From NCBI RefSeq assembly GCF_001907675.1, contig NZ_MPNT01000020.1, positions 1 through 64,000 of the forward strand: a DNA stretch of 64,000 nt, in the 5' to 3' direction. This document shows, piece after piece, positions 50,351 to 59,500 of this stretch. Origin of the DNA: Mycobacterium paraffinicum. Lineage in GTDB: Bacteria; Actinomycetota; Actinomycetes; Mycobacteriales; Mycobacteriaceae. How positions within the stretch are numbered: position 1 is the stretch's first letter; every line of letters begins with the position of its first letter. The position numbers and the translations under genes are program-made. Under the pieces are notes generated by a model. It saw only the letters and a program-made list of their open reading frames with translations. It was not told the origin of the DNA and ran no database searches.

Positions 50351-51997
50351 ATGAGTAAAGCCGCCGAGCTGATGGTCAAGTGCCTGGAAAACGAGGGTGT
50401 TTCCGTGGTCTTCGGCCTGCCGGGGGAGGAGAACATCCACTTCGTGCAGGCGCTCGCGTCGTCGAGCATCCGCTACGTGCTCACCCGGCACGAGCAGGGC
50501 GCGGCCTTCATGGCCGAGATGTACGGGCGGGTCACCGGGCGGGCGGCGGTGGTGTCGAGCACCCTGGGCCCGGGCGCGATCAACATGCAACTGGGGGTGG
50601 CCGACGCCACCACCAACAGCACCCCGTTGGTCGCCATCTCCGCTCAGGTCGGTCACGACCGGGAGTTCAAGGAGTCGCACCAGTACGTCGACCTGGTGTC
50701 GATGTTCGCGCCCATCACGCGGTGGGCCGCCGGGATCCCCACCGCACACGCCATCCCCGAGATGTTCCGCAAGGCGTTCAAGGTCGCCGAGACCGAACGC
50801 CCGGCGGCGGTGTACTTGGCCGTCCCGGAGCACATCGATGTCGACGAGACGGACTATGACCTGACGCCGTTGCCGCGCAATGTCGTTCGCGCCGACGCGC
50901 CCGCGCCAGGGCAGGTGGAGCGCGCCGTCGACATCCTGCGCCAGGCCAAGCGGCCGGTCGTGCTGGCCGGGCACGGCGCCGCCCGCGGCAACGCCACCGC
51001 GGCCCTGGTGCGGTTCTCCGAGGAATTCGGCATTCCCGTCGCCAACACGTTCCACGGCAAGGGCGTGATGCCCGACGACCATCCCAACAGCATCGGGACC
51101 CTCGGGTTCATGCGGCACGACTACGTCAACTTCGGCTTCGACAACGCCGACGTGGTGATCGCCGTCGGGTACGAGCTGCAGGAGTTCGACCCCGTCCGGA
51201 TCAACCCGCAGGCCGACAAGAAGATCATCCACATCCATCGGTTCCCGGCGGAGGTCGACGCCCACTATTCGGTGGACGTCGGGATCATCGGCGACATCAG
51301 CGCTTCGTTGGACGCGCTGACGGACGGGCTGGACGGCCACGCCTACGAGGCCGATCCGGAGGTTCCCGGCCACGGCCTGCTCGCCGAGGAATTCAGCCGC
51401 GGGCAAGAGGACTCACGCTATCCGCTGGCCCCGGCGCGGGTGGTGGCCGACACCCGCGCGGCGCTGGGCCGCGGCGACGTGGTCCTGGTCGACACCGGCG
51501 CCACCAAGATGTGGATGGCCCGGCTGTATCCGACGTTCGAGTGCAACACCTGTCTGGTCTCAAATGGCTTGTCCACCATGGGATTTGCGCTACCCGGCGC
51601 CCTGGGTGTCAAGCTGGCGCGGCCCGATTCCAAGGTGCTGGCGGTCGTCGGGGACGGCGCGTTCCTGATGAACTCGCAGGAGATCGAGACCGCCGTCCGC
51701 GAGCGGATACCGCTGGTGGTGCTGATCTGGGAGGACGGCGGCTACGGCCTGATCGAGTGGAAGATGGACCTCGAGCTCGGCGCCCACTACTACGTGAAGT
51801 TCGGCAACCCCGATGTGGTGAAGTACGCGGAAAGCTTTGGCGCCAAAGGCTATCGGATCTCTCATGCCGAGGAGCTGTTGCCGACGCTGCGGACCGCGTT
51901 AGCGGAGGACGGCGTCTCGGTGATCGCCTGCCCGGTCGACTACTCGGAGAATTTGCGGTTGACCGATCGGCTGGGCGAGCTGGACGAGACGCTCTAA
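50351..51997 (+). CDS. Acetolactate synthase large-subunit-like TPP enzyme (AlsS-like)
   Basis: 548 aa, GAGGTG upstream of the ATG. ThDP-dependent: LTRHEQGAAFMAEMYGR with the catalytic Glu, PyrP domain STLGPGAINMQLGVADA, central FAD-type domain, and VVGDGAFLMNSQEIETAV then LIWEDGGYGLIEW where the second part of the ThDP motif lies. This C-terminal form resembles catabolic AlsS rather than IlvB, and no regulatory small subunit is adjacent. Product may be acetolactate or another carboligation product. Paired divergently with gabD1 (79 bp). Confidence 0.87.
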   Translation: MSKAAELMVKCLENEGVSVVFGLPGEENIHFVQALASSSIRYVLTRHEQGAAFMAEMYGRVTGRAAVVSSTLGPGAINMQLGVADATTNSTPLVAISAQVGHDREFKESHQYVDLVSMFAPITRWAAGIPTAHAIPEMFRKAFKVAETERPAAVYLAVPEHIDVDETDYDLTPLPRNVVRADAPAPGQVERAVDILRQAKRPVVLAGHGAARGNATAALVRFSEEFGIPVANTFHGKGVMPDDHPNSIGTLGFMRHDYVNFGFDNADVVIAVGYELQEFDPVRINPQADKKIIHIHRFPAEVDAHYSVDVGIIGDISASLDALTDGLDGHAYEADPEVPGHGLLAEEFSRGQEDSRYPLAPARVVADTRAALGRGDVVLVDTGATKMWMARLYPTFECNTCLVSNGLSTMGFALPGALGVKLARPDSKVLAVVGDGAFLMNSQEIETAVRERIPLVVLIWEDGGYGLIEWKMDLELGAHYYVKFGNPDVVKYAESFGAKGYRISHAEELLPTLRTALAEDGVSVIACPVDYSENLRLTDRLGELDETL

Positions 51998-51998
51998 T

Positions 51999-52370
51999 TC
52001 ACGGACACATCCAGGCCAGGGGCGGGCAGACGCCGGTGTTCGGCGGCAGCCGCAAACCCGGTGGCTGTCCTTGGACGATCAGCGCGGGCAGGCCGGAGTC
52101 GGGCGCGAAGTAGTAGGTGTGGCAGACGTTCATGTCCCAATCCGGCATCCGGCGCATCTGGCCCACGTTCGGGCACCACATCTGGCTGCAGATGTGGGAG
52201 GTGTAGCAACCCGGCGGTCCCTCCGGCGGTGCGCACTCCGGTGGCTGATTACCGCCGTTGTTCGTGGAGCAGACGGCGTGGGCGGTACCGGGAGCGAGCA
52301 TCAAGTCCGCCGTCCACAGCGAGCCGGACAGCGCCAACACGGTTGCCAAACCCGCAAGTCCTGGTCTCAT
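51999..52370 (-). CDS. Secreted Cys-rich protein, unknown function
   Basis: 123 aa. Sec signal peptide (GLAGLATVLALSGSLWTADLMLAPGTAHA) with predicted cleavage after AHA. The mature 90 residues contain eight Cys (VC, EC, GC, IC, WC, VC, VC, MC), consistent with four disulfides, with Pro-rich spacers and a MRRMPDWDMNVCHTYYF core. Family not recognised. Convergent with the TPP enzyme gene (stops 2 bp apart); divergent by 130 bp from another secreted protein. Confidence 0.82.
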   Translation of the reverse strand: MRPGLAGLATVLALSGSLWTADLMLAPGTAHAVCSTNNGGNQPPECAPPEGPPGCYTSHICSQMWCPNVGQMRRMPDWDMNVCHTYYFAPDSGLPALIVQGQPPGLRLPPNTGVCPPLAWMCP

Positions 52371-52500
52371 GCTCGGATCCTTCGCGGTGGCCCGCGGCTG
52401 TTGCGAGGGGATTTAGTCCTCACATCATCGCTAGTGCGGCCTACGGCGCGCGGGCCGGAAGGCCCTATCGATCGAGTCCCCGGGCGTGGAGCCTTAAGAC

Positions 52501-52956
52501 ATGCGGTGGGTCCGGCACGTTCACATGCGCCTGGGTGGTGTCGCCGTCGGGGCGGCTCTGTTCGCCGTGGCGTCGGCGGGGACGGCGAGCGCCGTCTACC
52601 CGGGCGTTCCGGAGTGGTATTCGCAGGCCCAAGAGCACCTGGCGAATACGGCCAAGTTCATGCAGGCGGCGGTCAACGCGATTGAAGCCAACGACATCAA
52701 CGCCCTGCGGTCGGCATGCTCGGCGATCCACGACGAACAAACCATCGGCCTTCAGGCCCACCTGCCCACGCCGGATCCGGCGTTGACTGCTGCCCTGCAG
52801 TCCGAGATCAATGACTTCCACACGGCGATGCGCCTCTGCATGTCATTGGGGCCTAACAGCACCCCGGAGGATCTGGAGCGAGCAGACTCGTTCGTGCACC
52901 AGGCAATCGAAGACCTGAGGTTGGTCAACGACATCCTGGTCGAGGACCTCAGTTGA
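52501..52956 (+). CDS. Small secreted helical protein, unknown function
   Basis: 151 aa from ATG 52501 (an ATG at 52525 is possible). Signal peptide LGGVAVGAALFAVASAGTASA with cleavage before VYPGVPEW. The mature part is helical with two Cys (SACSAI, MRLCMSL) and acidic C-terminus (VNDILVEDLS). I do not recognise it; the composition resembles other short exported mycobacterial proteins. Neither partner nor regulation is visible. Confidence 0.8.
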   Translation: MRWVRHVHMRLGGVAVGAALFAVASAGTASAVYPGVPEWYSQAQEHLANTAKFMQAAVNAIEANDINALRSACSAIHDEQTIGLQAHLPTPDPALTAALQSEINDFHTAMRLCMSLGPNSTPEDLERADSFVHQAIEDLRLVNDILVEDLS

Positions 52957-53059
52957 GGTTCTAGCCGAAAATATTCAAACCTTTTGCGGCTTTTTCGAGT
53001 GTGCATCTGTGGCGATTTTTCGGCGGGTTGTTGTCGGTGGGGGTCGCTAGTTTGTCGGT

Positions 53060-54423
53060 GTGAGTCCACGTGGTCATCCCGACGCCGAGGCGGTGTTCGA
53101 CGACTTGGATTCAGTCTTGGCTCGCGCGCGTGCGCTGCCGGTGGAGGCGATGACCGTTTCGCAGCAGTTGGCGATGCTGCAACGCTGCGAGCAGGCGCGC
53201 CGTCAGCTGCCCGCCATCGAGCATCCGGTGATCAACAACCTGGCCTGCCAGGCCACGCCCCAAAGAGTTGGGCGGCACGCTGGCGCATGCGATCGCCGAG
53301 GCCACGTTTGATCCGCCACGCCGAGGCGTCACAGCGGGTCAAGGAGGCGACCGATCTGGGGCCGCGGCGCGGGCTGACCGGGGAACCCTTGGAACCGGTC
53401 CTGCCGGCCACCGCGGCCGCCCAACGCCAGGGGAAACTGGGCGGTGGGCAGGTGGCGGTGATCCGCCAATTCTTCCGCCACCTACCCGGCTGGATCGACG
53501 CGGCCACCCGCGCCGCCGTGGAGGCCGAGCTGGCCACCCACGCAACCCACTACCGGCCCGAACACTTGGCCCAGCTCGCCGATCACCTCGCCGACTGCCT
53601 CAACCCCGACGGCACCTACCGCGACGAGGACCGCGCCCGCCGCCGCGGCCTGACCCTGGGCAAACAAGGCCCCGACGGCATGGCGGAGCTACGCGGCCTG
53701 CTCACCCCCCAAGCCCGCGCCACCCTGGAAGCCGTGCTGGCCAAACTCGCCGCCCCCGGCATGTGCAACCCGCTGGACGACACCCCCTGCATCGACGGGG
53801 CCCCCACCCAGGACGCAATCGAACGCGACGCCCGCTCGGCGGCCCAACGCAACCACGACGCACTGCTGGCAGCCAACCGGGCCCTGCTGGCCTCGGGCAA
53901 ACTCGGCCAACACAACGGCCTACCCGCCTCCATCATCATCACCACCACCCTGGCCGACCTGCAGGCCGCCGCCGGCACCGGCCGCACCGGCGGGGACACC
54001 CGCCTGCCGATCAGCGACGTCATCCGCCTAGCCCGCCACTACCTCGCCGTCTTCGACAACGCCAAACCCGTAGCGCTCTACCACAGCAAGCGACTGGCCT
54101 CCCCCGGCCAACGCATCGTCCTCTACGCCAAAGACCGAGGCTGTTCCGCACCAGGCTGCACCGTGCCCGGCTACCTCTGCGAAGTCCACCACGTCACCGA
54201 CTACGCAACATCGCGGCGCACCGACATCGACAACCTCACCTTCGCCTGCGGACCCCACCACCGCCTCCTCAAACCCCGCGGCTGGACCACCCAAAAGAAC
54301 ACCAAGGGTGACACCCAATGGATCCCACCCCCACACCACGACCGCGACCAACCCCGCACCAACACCTTCCACCACCCCGAAAAACTGCTGCGCGGTGAAG
54401 ACGACGATGACGACGCCGCGTAG
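53060..54423 (+). pseudogene. 13E12/DUF222-HNH family gene, frameshifted
   Basis: A 13E12-repeat-type protein (DUF222 plus C-terminal HNH nuclease-like domain: [29 protein letters not shown]). Reading in one frame from GTG 53060 gives [17 protein letters not shown] to NNLACQATP; the family sequence then continues as [13 protein letters not shown] in a second frame (from about 53260) and as [20 protein letters not shown] in a third (from about 53310) to the stop at 54423. So two frameshifts, each equal to one added base or two lost, within 55 bp. If real, the gene is broken; sequencing error cannot be excluded. Multi-copy family in mycobacteria, often near mobile DNA. Confidence 0.85.
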
Positions 54424-54440
54424 CCTGGGCCGCGCTTCGA

Positions 54441-54446
54441 TAAGGT
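54441..54446 (+). promoter_or_regulatory. -10 element of a probable leaderless transcript
   Basis: TAAGGT ends 7 bases before the GTG at 54454; no Shine-Dalgarno intervenes, so translation is probably leaderless. Confidence 0.45.
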
Positions 54447-54453
54447 TTCGTCC

Positions 54454-55014
54454 GTGTCGTTGTGGCTGTCGTTGAGACCGTGGTGGCTGCAGTGGCCGCT
54501 GTACACCCTGGTGGTGATGGTGGGCCTGACACCGATCGTGATGGTCGGCGACTACCCCAGCGAGCCGTCCCCGTCGCACTGGGCCAGCGCACCGTGGTGG
54601 ATCGCCGTCGCGATCGTCGCACTGGTGATCGGCCTGGCCACTGCGCTCGGCTCGGTGCGCCGCATGGCGGGGCTGCGCCCCTCACTCGAAACACTGTCAT
54701 TCTCTGAATGTCGTCAAGTGTCCAAGGCGATGCGTTCAGGCGCTCTTCCCAGTGACCCGGCAACGCGCCGGGCGGCGAGGCAACTGATCGAGCGAACGCG
54801 CGACTCCGTCGCGGGCTCTGCCAAACTGATGATCACCGTTTGTTGGATCCTCGTGGCATTGCAAGTTGTCGGCTTCATCGGTGACGCAAGACATTTCACG
54901 TTGCGAAGCCTGTTGCTGTCGGTGGCCTTCGCATATCTCGCCGGCTACTACTGGTATTACCCACGTCTGCTCGACGCGCGTCTCCAACTGCTCGACCGGC
55001 CCGCGCCCGGCTAG
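54454..55014 (+). CDS. Integral membrane protein, unknown function
   Basis: 186 aa from GTG 54454. Four likely membrane spans (WPLYTLVVMVGLTPIVMV; WWIAVAIVALVIGLATAL; LMITVCWILVALQVVGFIG; LLLSVAFAYLAGYYWYY) with a cytoplasmic helical loop of about 65 residues between spans 2 and 3 (SECRQVSKAMRSG, RRAARQLIERTRD). No known domain. Its stop overlaps the convergent LMF-like gene at CTAG 55011-55014. Confidence 0.85.
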   Translation: MSLWLSLRPWWLQWPLYTLVVMVGLTPIVMVGDYPSEPSPSHWASAPWWIAVAIVALVIGLATALGSVRRMAGLRPSLETLSFSECRQVSKAMRSGALPSDPATRRAARQLIERTRDSVAGSAKLMITVCWILVALQVVGFIGDARHFTLRSLLLSVAFAYLAGYYWYYPRLLDARLQLLDRPAPG

Positions 55015-56456
55015 CCCCGTCCTGTTCCCGAATCCGCCGTCAGCGCCATCGGTCGGACGTACCCGCCGATCAGCGTCCGATGCCACCAGGCTCGCTCACG
55101 GCGCAGCTCGGCGGGTGTGGTGAAGCGGTACTCGTAGAGCCGCGCGCGCACATACCTCGGGGGCGAGTCCGGAAACGGGTTGTGCCGCAACAAACGCAGC
55201 GTGGGCCGATCGTTGCGCAGCAGGCGCCGCAGGAACGGCGTCAGCCAGGGTTGCGCGTAAGCGGGGGAGATGGCCGCGAACCACATCAGCCAGTCCAGCC
55301 GCAGGTGATAGGGCGCCCACTGGCGCGGGAGCCGACGCACGGCGCCGGGCTTGCCCTTGAATTCGTATTCCTTCCAGACCGTCTGATCGGTGAGGTGTGC
55401 TTCGTCGGTGCCTTCGATCACCACCTCACGGCGGACGCGGCCGATGCTGCCGAACGCGCCGTAGGTGTTGACCAAATGAAAAGAGTTGAACGACATGTTC
55501 ATTCGCTGCCACGAGGACAACATGTTGCGTATCGGCCAGTAGCTCATGAACAGCACCGCCGCCGTGAACGCGATCACCAGCGCGGCGAACCACACCGGCG
55601 TCGCCGAAAACGCCGGATGCCCGCGGAGGCCAACCAAACCGAACCACGACTCGTCGATGGCGCTGCACGCCAAGAGGATTGTCAACCAGTTCAGCCACGC
55701 GAAGTTGCCCGACGCCACCAGCCACAGCTGGGTGACGACGATGATCGTCGCGGCGACGCTGGCCACCGGTTGCGGTGCGAACAACCCGAACGGGACGACC
55801 AACTGCGAGAAGTGGTTGCCCGCCACCTCGATTCGATGCAGCGGCTTGGGCAGGTGGTGGAAGAACCAGCTTAACGGCCCGGGCATGGGCTGCGTCTCGT
55901 GGTGGTAGTACAGACACGTCAGGTCGCGCCAGCAGGGGTCGCCGCGCAACTTGATCAACCCGGCGCCGAACTCGACCCGGAACAACAGCAGCCGGGCCAT
56001 CCACAACGTCAGCACGGGCGGCGCCGCCTGGGAATTGCCGAGAAAGATCATCAGGAAGCCGGTTTCCAGCAGCAGCGATTCCCAGCCGAACGAGTACCAG
56101 GTCTGCCCGACGTTGACTATCGACAGGTAAAGCACCCACAGCGCCAGCCACATCAGCGTCGCGGCCCACAGCGGCACCGCGTCGGCCGCGCCGGCGACGA
56201 TCGCCGCCGACAGCGCGGCCCCGAACCAGGACACCGCCGAGAACAGGCGATCGGAGTAGCGCAGGTGAAAGAGGCTGGGGGTCCGCCAAAACGACTGCCC
56301 GGCCAAAAACCGCGGGATGGGCTGGATCCCGTGTTCCCCGATCAGCGCCCGGAACTGCGCCGCGGCCGCGACGAACGCGAGCAGGTAGACAACTGCGGCG
56401 CCCCGCTCGAGCACCTCCCTGCCGAGCCAATACTGCGGCGCGGAAAACCAGCCCAT
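55011..56456 (-). CDS. Lipase maturation factor-like membrane protein, Rv0235c type
   Basis: 481 aa from ATG 56456 (MGWFSAPQYWLGREVLERG). Multispanning protein with the LMF/HTTM-like core: VNVGQTWYSFGWESLLLETGFL, VEFGAGLIKLRGDPCWRDLTCLYYHHETQPMP and PYHLRLDWLMWFA near the C-terminus. Human LMF1 aids lipase folding in the ER; the bacterial role is not known. It is upstream of nothing on its strand, and 84 bp past aftD on the same strand, so possibly co-transcribed with aftD. Confidence 0.85.
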   Translation of the reverse strand: MGWFSAPQYWLGREVLERGAAVVYLLAFVAAAAQFRALIGEHGIQPIPRFLAGQSFWRTPSLFHLRYSDRLFSAVSWFGAALSAAIVAGAADAVPLWAATLMWLALWVLYLSIVNVGQTWYSFGWESLLLETGFLMIFLGNSQAAPPVLTLWMARLLLFRVEFGAGLIKLRGDPCWRDLTCLYYHHETQPMPGPLSWFFHHLPKPLHRIEVAGNHFSQLVVPFGLFAPQPVASVAATIIVVTQLWLVASGNFAWLNWLTILLACSAIDESWFGLVGLRGHPAFSATPVWFAALVIAFTAAVLFMSYWPIRNMLSSWQRMNMSFNSFHLVNTYGAFGSIGRVRREVVIEGTDEAHLTDQTVWKEYEFKGKPGAVRRLPRQWAPYHLRLDWLMWFAAISPAYAQPWLTPFLRRLLRNDRPTLRLLRHNPFPDSPPRYVRARLYEYRFTTPAELRRERAWWHRTLIGGYVRPMALTADSGTGRG

Positions 56457-56543
56457 GGCGCTAACTCCTCGGACGGTGGCGGTCACACAGACCCGCATAT
56501 CCAGTGAATCAGCCGGTAAACGGCTAGCCAATACCCGCGACGG

Positions 56544-59500
56544 CTATTCGTCGCGCGACGCGCGCGCCCACTCGGGCATCGTCACCGCGGAGGCGGCGAG
56601 CGCCGCGAGCGAAATCAGTGCCAACAGCTGGACATTCGCGGAATGGCCGGCGTAGCCGTCCACCGATCGCCAGGGATGCCGCGAGAGTGCCGCCCCGGCC
56701 AGGATCAGGCCGCCCGCGCTGAGCAGCATGGTGGCGCCGTCCGGGCTCCGACGGCGCAGCGCGTACCGCAGCGCCAAGGCCCCGCCGACCACGACGACGC
56801 CGGCCACCCCGGCGACCACCGCCCCAGCCGCCACCACCGCGACCGCCGCCCACGCCCCGGGGTTCCACGGCCGGGCCGCCGCATCGTCGGTCCGCCGGCT
56901 GCGGGTGCGCCACAGCGCGAGCATGGCCAACAGCGGCAGCAAGGCCAGCCCCACCGCCAGCCCCGCCCGGTAGGGCGCGTTGGACGGGAAGGTCAGCGTG
57001 ATGGTGCCGGGGTCCCCCGGGGGCACCACCCAGCCCTGCTGCCAGCCGTTGACGGCGACCGGGGTCAGCCGAGTCCCGCTGCTGGTGCGCGCGACCCAGC
57101 CGGGGTTGAAGCTTTCCGGGACGACCAACACCCGCGAGGTGGACGACGGCGGCGCCTGCACCTCGCGGCGGTCCGGCCCCCAGGTCCGCCACACCGGAGT
57201 CGCGACGGCGGCGGGCGCGACCGGGGCGGCCGCCCGCGGGGTCAGCTCGGCGCCGTCGACAACGAACTGGGCGCCCGGGCTGATCAGCAGCTCCTGCTGG
57301 CCCGCCGGCAGTGCGACCGGATCAGGGTCGCACACCCGCGCGGCAATGGGCTCGTCGTTGAGCAGCGCCCCGACGGTGGTGCGGACCGACGTGTGCAGGA
57401 ACCGGCCCGCGATCGCGATGACCGGGCCGTGGTCGCAGTCGATCGTGATCTCGCGCCCGCGGTTGCGGGCGGCGTCGGCGGGCGCGATCGGGTTGCCGTC
57501 GGCGCCCAGCGCCGCCAGCTCGGCCAACCCCGGCGGCTTGAGCTGGTCGAAGCCCAGTGCGTTGCGGTCGATGACGTCGTCCCAATTCAGCAGGCTCACG
57601 GTGACGCTGTCCGTCACTCGCGGATTCAGCGAAACCGTTTGGGGTTCACCGGCTTTCAACGAGCGCACCTGCGGGCCGTCGCCCAGGTTGACCGCCACCA
57701 TCGTCGGGTGGGCGGGCAGTGCTGACCGGCTGGGCGTCAGCCGCAGTCCGGTGACCTGGGTGGGTCGCGGCAGGGTCAGCGTCAGCGTGGGAGGGGTCTT
57801 GTGTTGCACCACCCGCTGCGGCGCCGTCCACGCGGTGGCCGGGTCGCCGTCGGTCGCGGCGTATGCCGAGCCGAGGACGTCGACCATGTCGGAGTCGCCG
57901 CGCGCCCGCGTGGTGCCCGGCTCGGCGATCAGGTCGGCCAGCTTGGGCCCCTGGCGTGGCCGCACCCACACCAGCGGCGTCACCGACATCGGCGCCGGAA
58001 CGGTCAGCGTCCGGCTGAGGTTGACCGGTTCCTCGGGCGCCAGGGCCATCGACGGCGCGCAGCGCACGCCATCGGGCGCCGTGGCGCAGCCCGGCCTGCC
58101 GGGCAGCTCCGGACCCAGGTCCCAGTCGGCGATCCCGGAGCCGGGCGGCGGCCCGGGCACCCGCACCGTGTGCCGCAGCTCGACCGGGTGGGCGAATCCG
58201 GACGCGTCGTATTGGGTGATCGAGAGGTCGGTGATGCCGAATTGCACACCCGGCGAGCCGTCGTCGGTGCCCGCGGCGGTGATTCGCACCCAGGGCGTCT
58301 CGCCGTAGGGCAGCGCGGAGGCCAGGGGCTTGCCGGGCTCGTCGAACCGCAGGGTGGTGCTGCCGGTTACGGTCTCGATCAGGATGCGGCGCACCTGGGC
58401 GCCGACGGCGGTGGCGCTCGGTGTCAGGGTGAGCGCCGCGTTGGTCACCGGATGGTCGAAATCGATCTGCAGCCATTGGCCGACGGCGGCCTGGAGCGAG
58501 TTGGACACCCACGCGGTCGCCGGGTCGCCGTCGATGGCGGCGACGGGCGCGGTCGCCGGCGCGACGTCGGGCATCGCGGTGGAGTCCGACGACGAGCTGG
58601 ACACGGTGATCCGGCCGCCGGTCCACGCCCCGGCGACCGGGTCGGCGCCGGGGACGGGATAGTCGGGCACCCGGTTGTAGGTGTGCCGCGCATCGCCCGC
58701 GGCCCGGACCGCCGACGAATGCTGATCCACCCGGCCGTAGTCGGTCTCGCGGGCCACCGGGGTATCGGTGACGGTCACCGTCGGCGCCGGTAGGTTGGCG
58801 GCGCGCGCGTCCGCGGACATCAGGACCGGACCCAACGGCGGCTGTCCCTGCAGCCGGCGCCGCTCGTCGAGGCGCAGCAGCACCTCGGGCCCGCCGTCGA
58901 CCCGGGGCAACCGGTCCAGGTCGGCGAAGTACGGGGTGCCCGAACCGCCGGTGACCCGGTACACCTCGACGGCCGGATATCGGGGTCGCAAGCCGCTGTC
59001 GGCGACGAAGCCCGCGAGGGTGCCCGGGCCCACCGGCTCGCCGAACTGCGCCACCTTCTGCAGCCCCGGGGACCCGTCGACGGCGCGGTGCACCAGGATG
59101 GGCCGCGCCGAGCGCGACGTGTCCGGGTCCAGGTCGTTGCGCACCACCACGTACGAAATACCTTGGCGGGCAAGGGTATCCGCGAGCCCCGCTGACGGGC
59201 GGCCGGCGGCGAAGAGGCGCTGCACCGAATCCAGCGCCCGGATGGTTTGCGGCGGCGTCAGCGGGATGGAGTCGCGAACGCCCCACGGGCTACCGCCGAG
59301 CACCTGCAGCGGCTCGTCGTGGCTGGTGCCCCACACCTGCGTGGCGAACGGCGCCCCGGGGGCCACCAGCACCCGACCGGGCATCGGGGTACCCGTGTTG
59401 TGCCGGTCGAGCCAGTCGGCGGTTTCCTGCCAGTACCGGGGTATCGCGCTGAACGTGCCGGGCGGGGTCAGCCGGCCCGTCCACGCCAGGGAGGTGCTCA

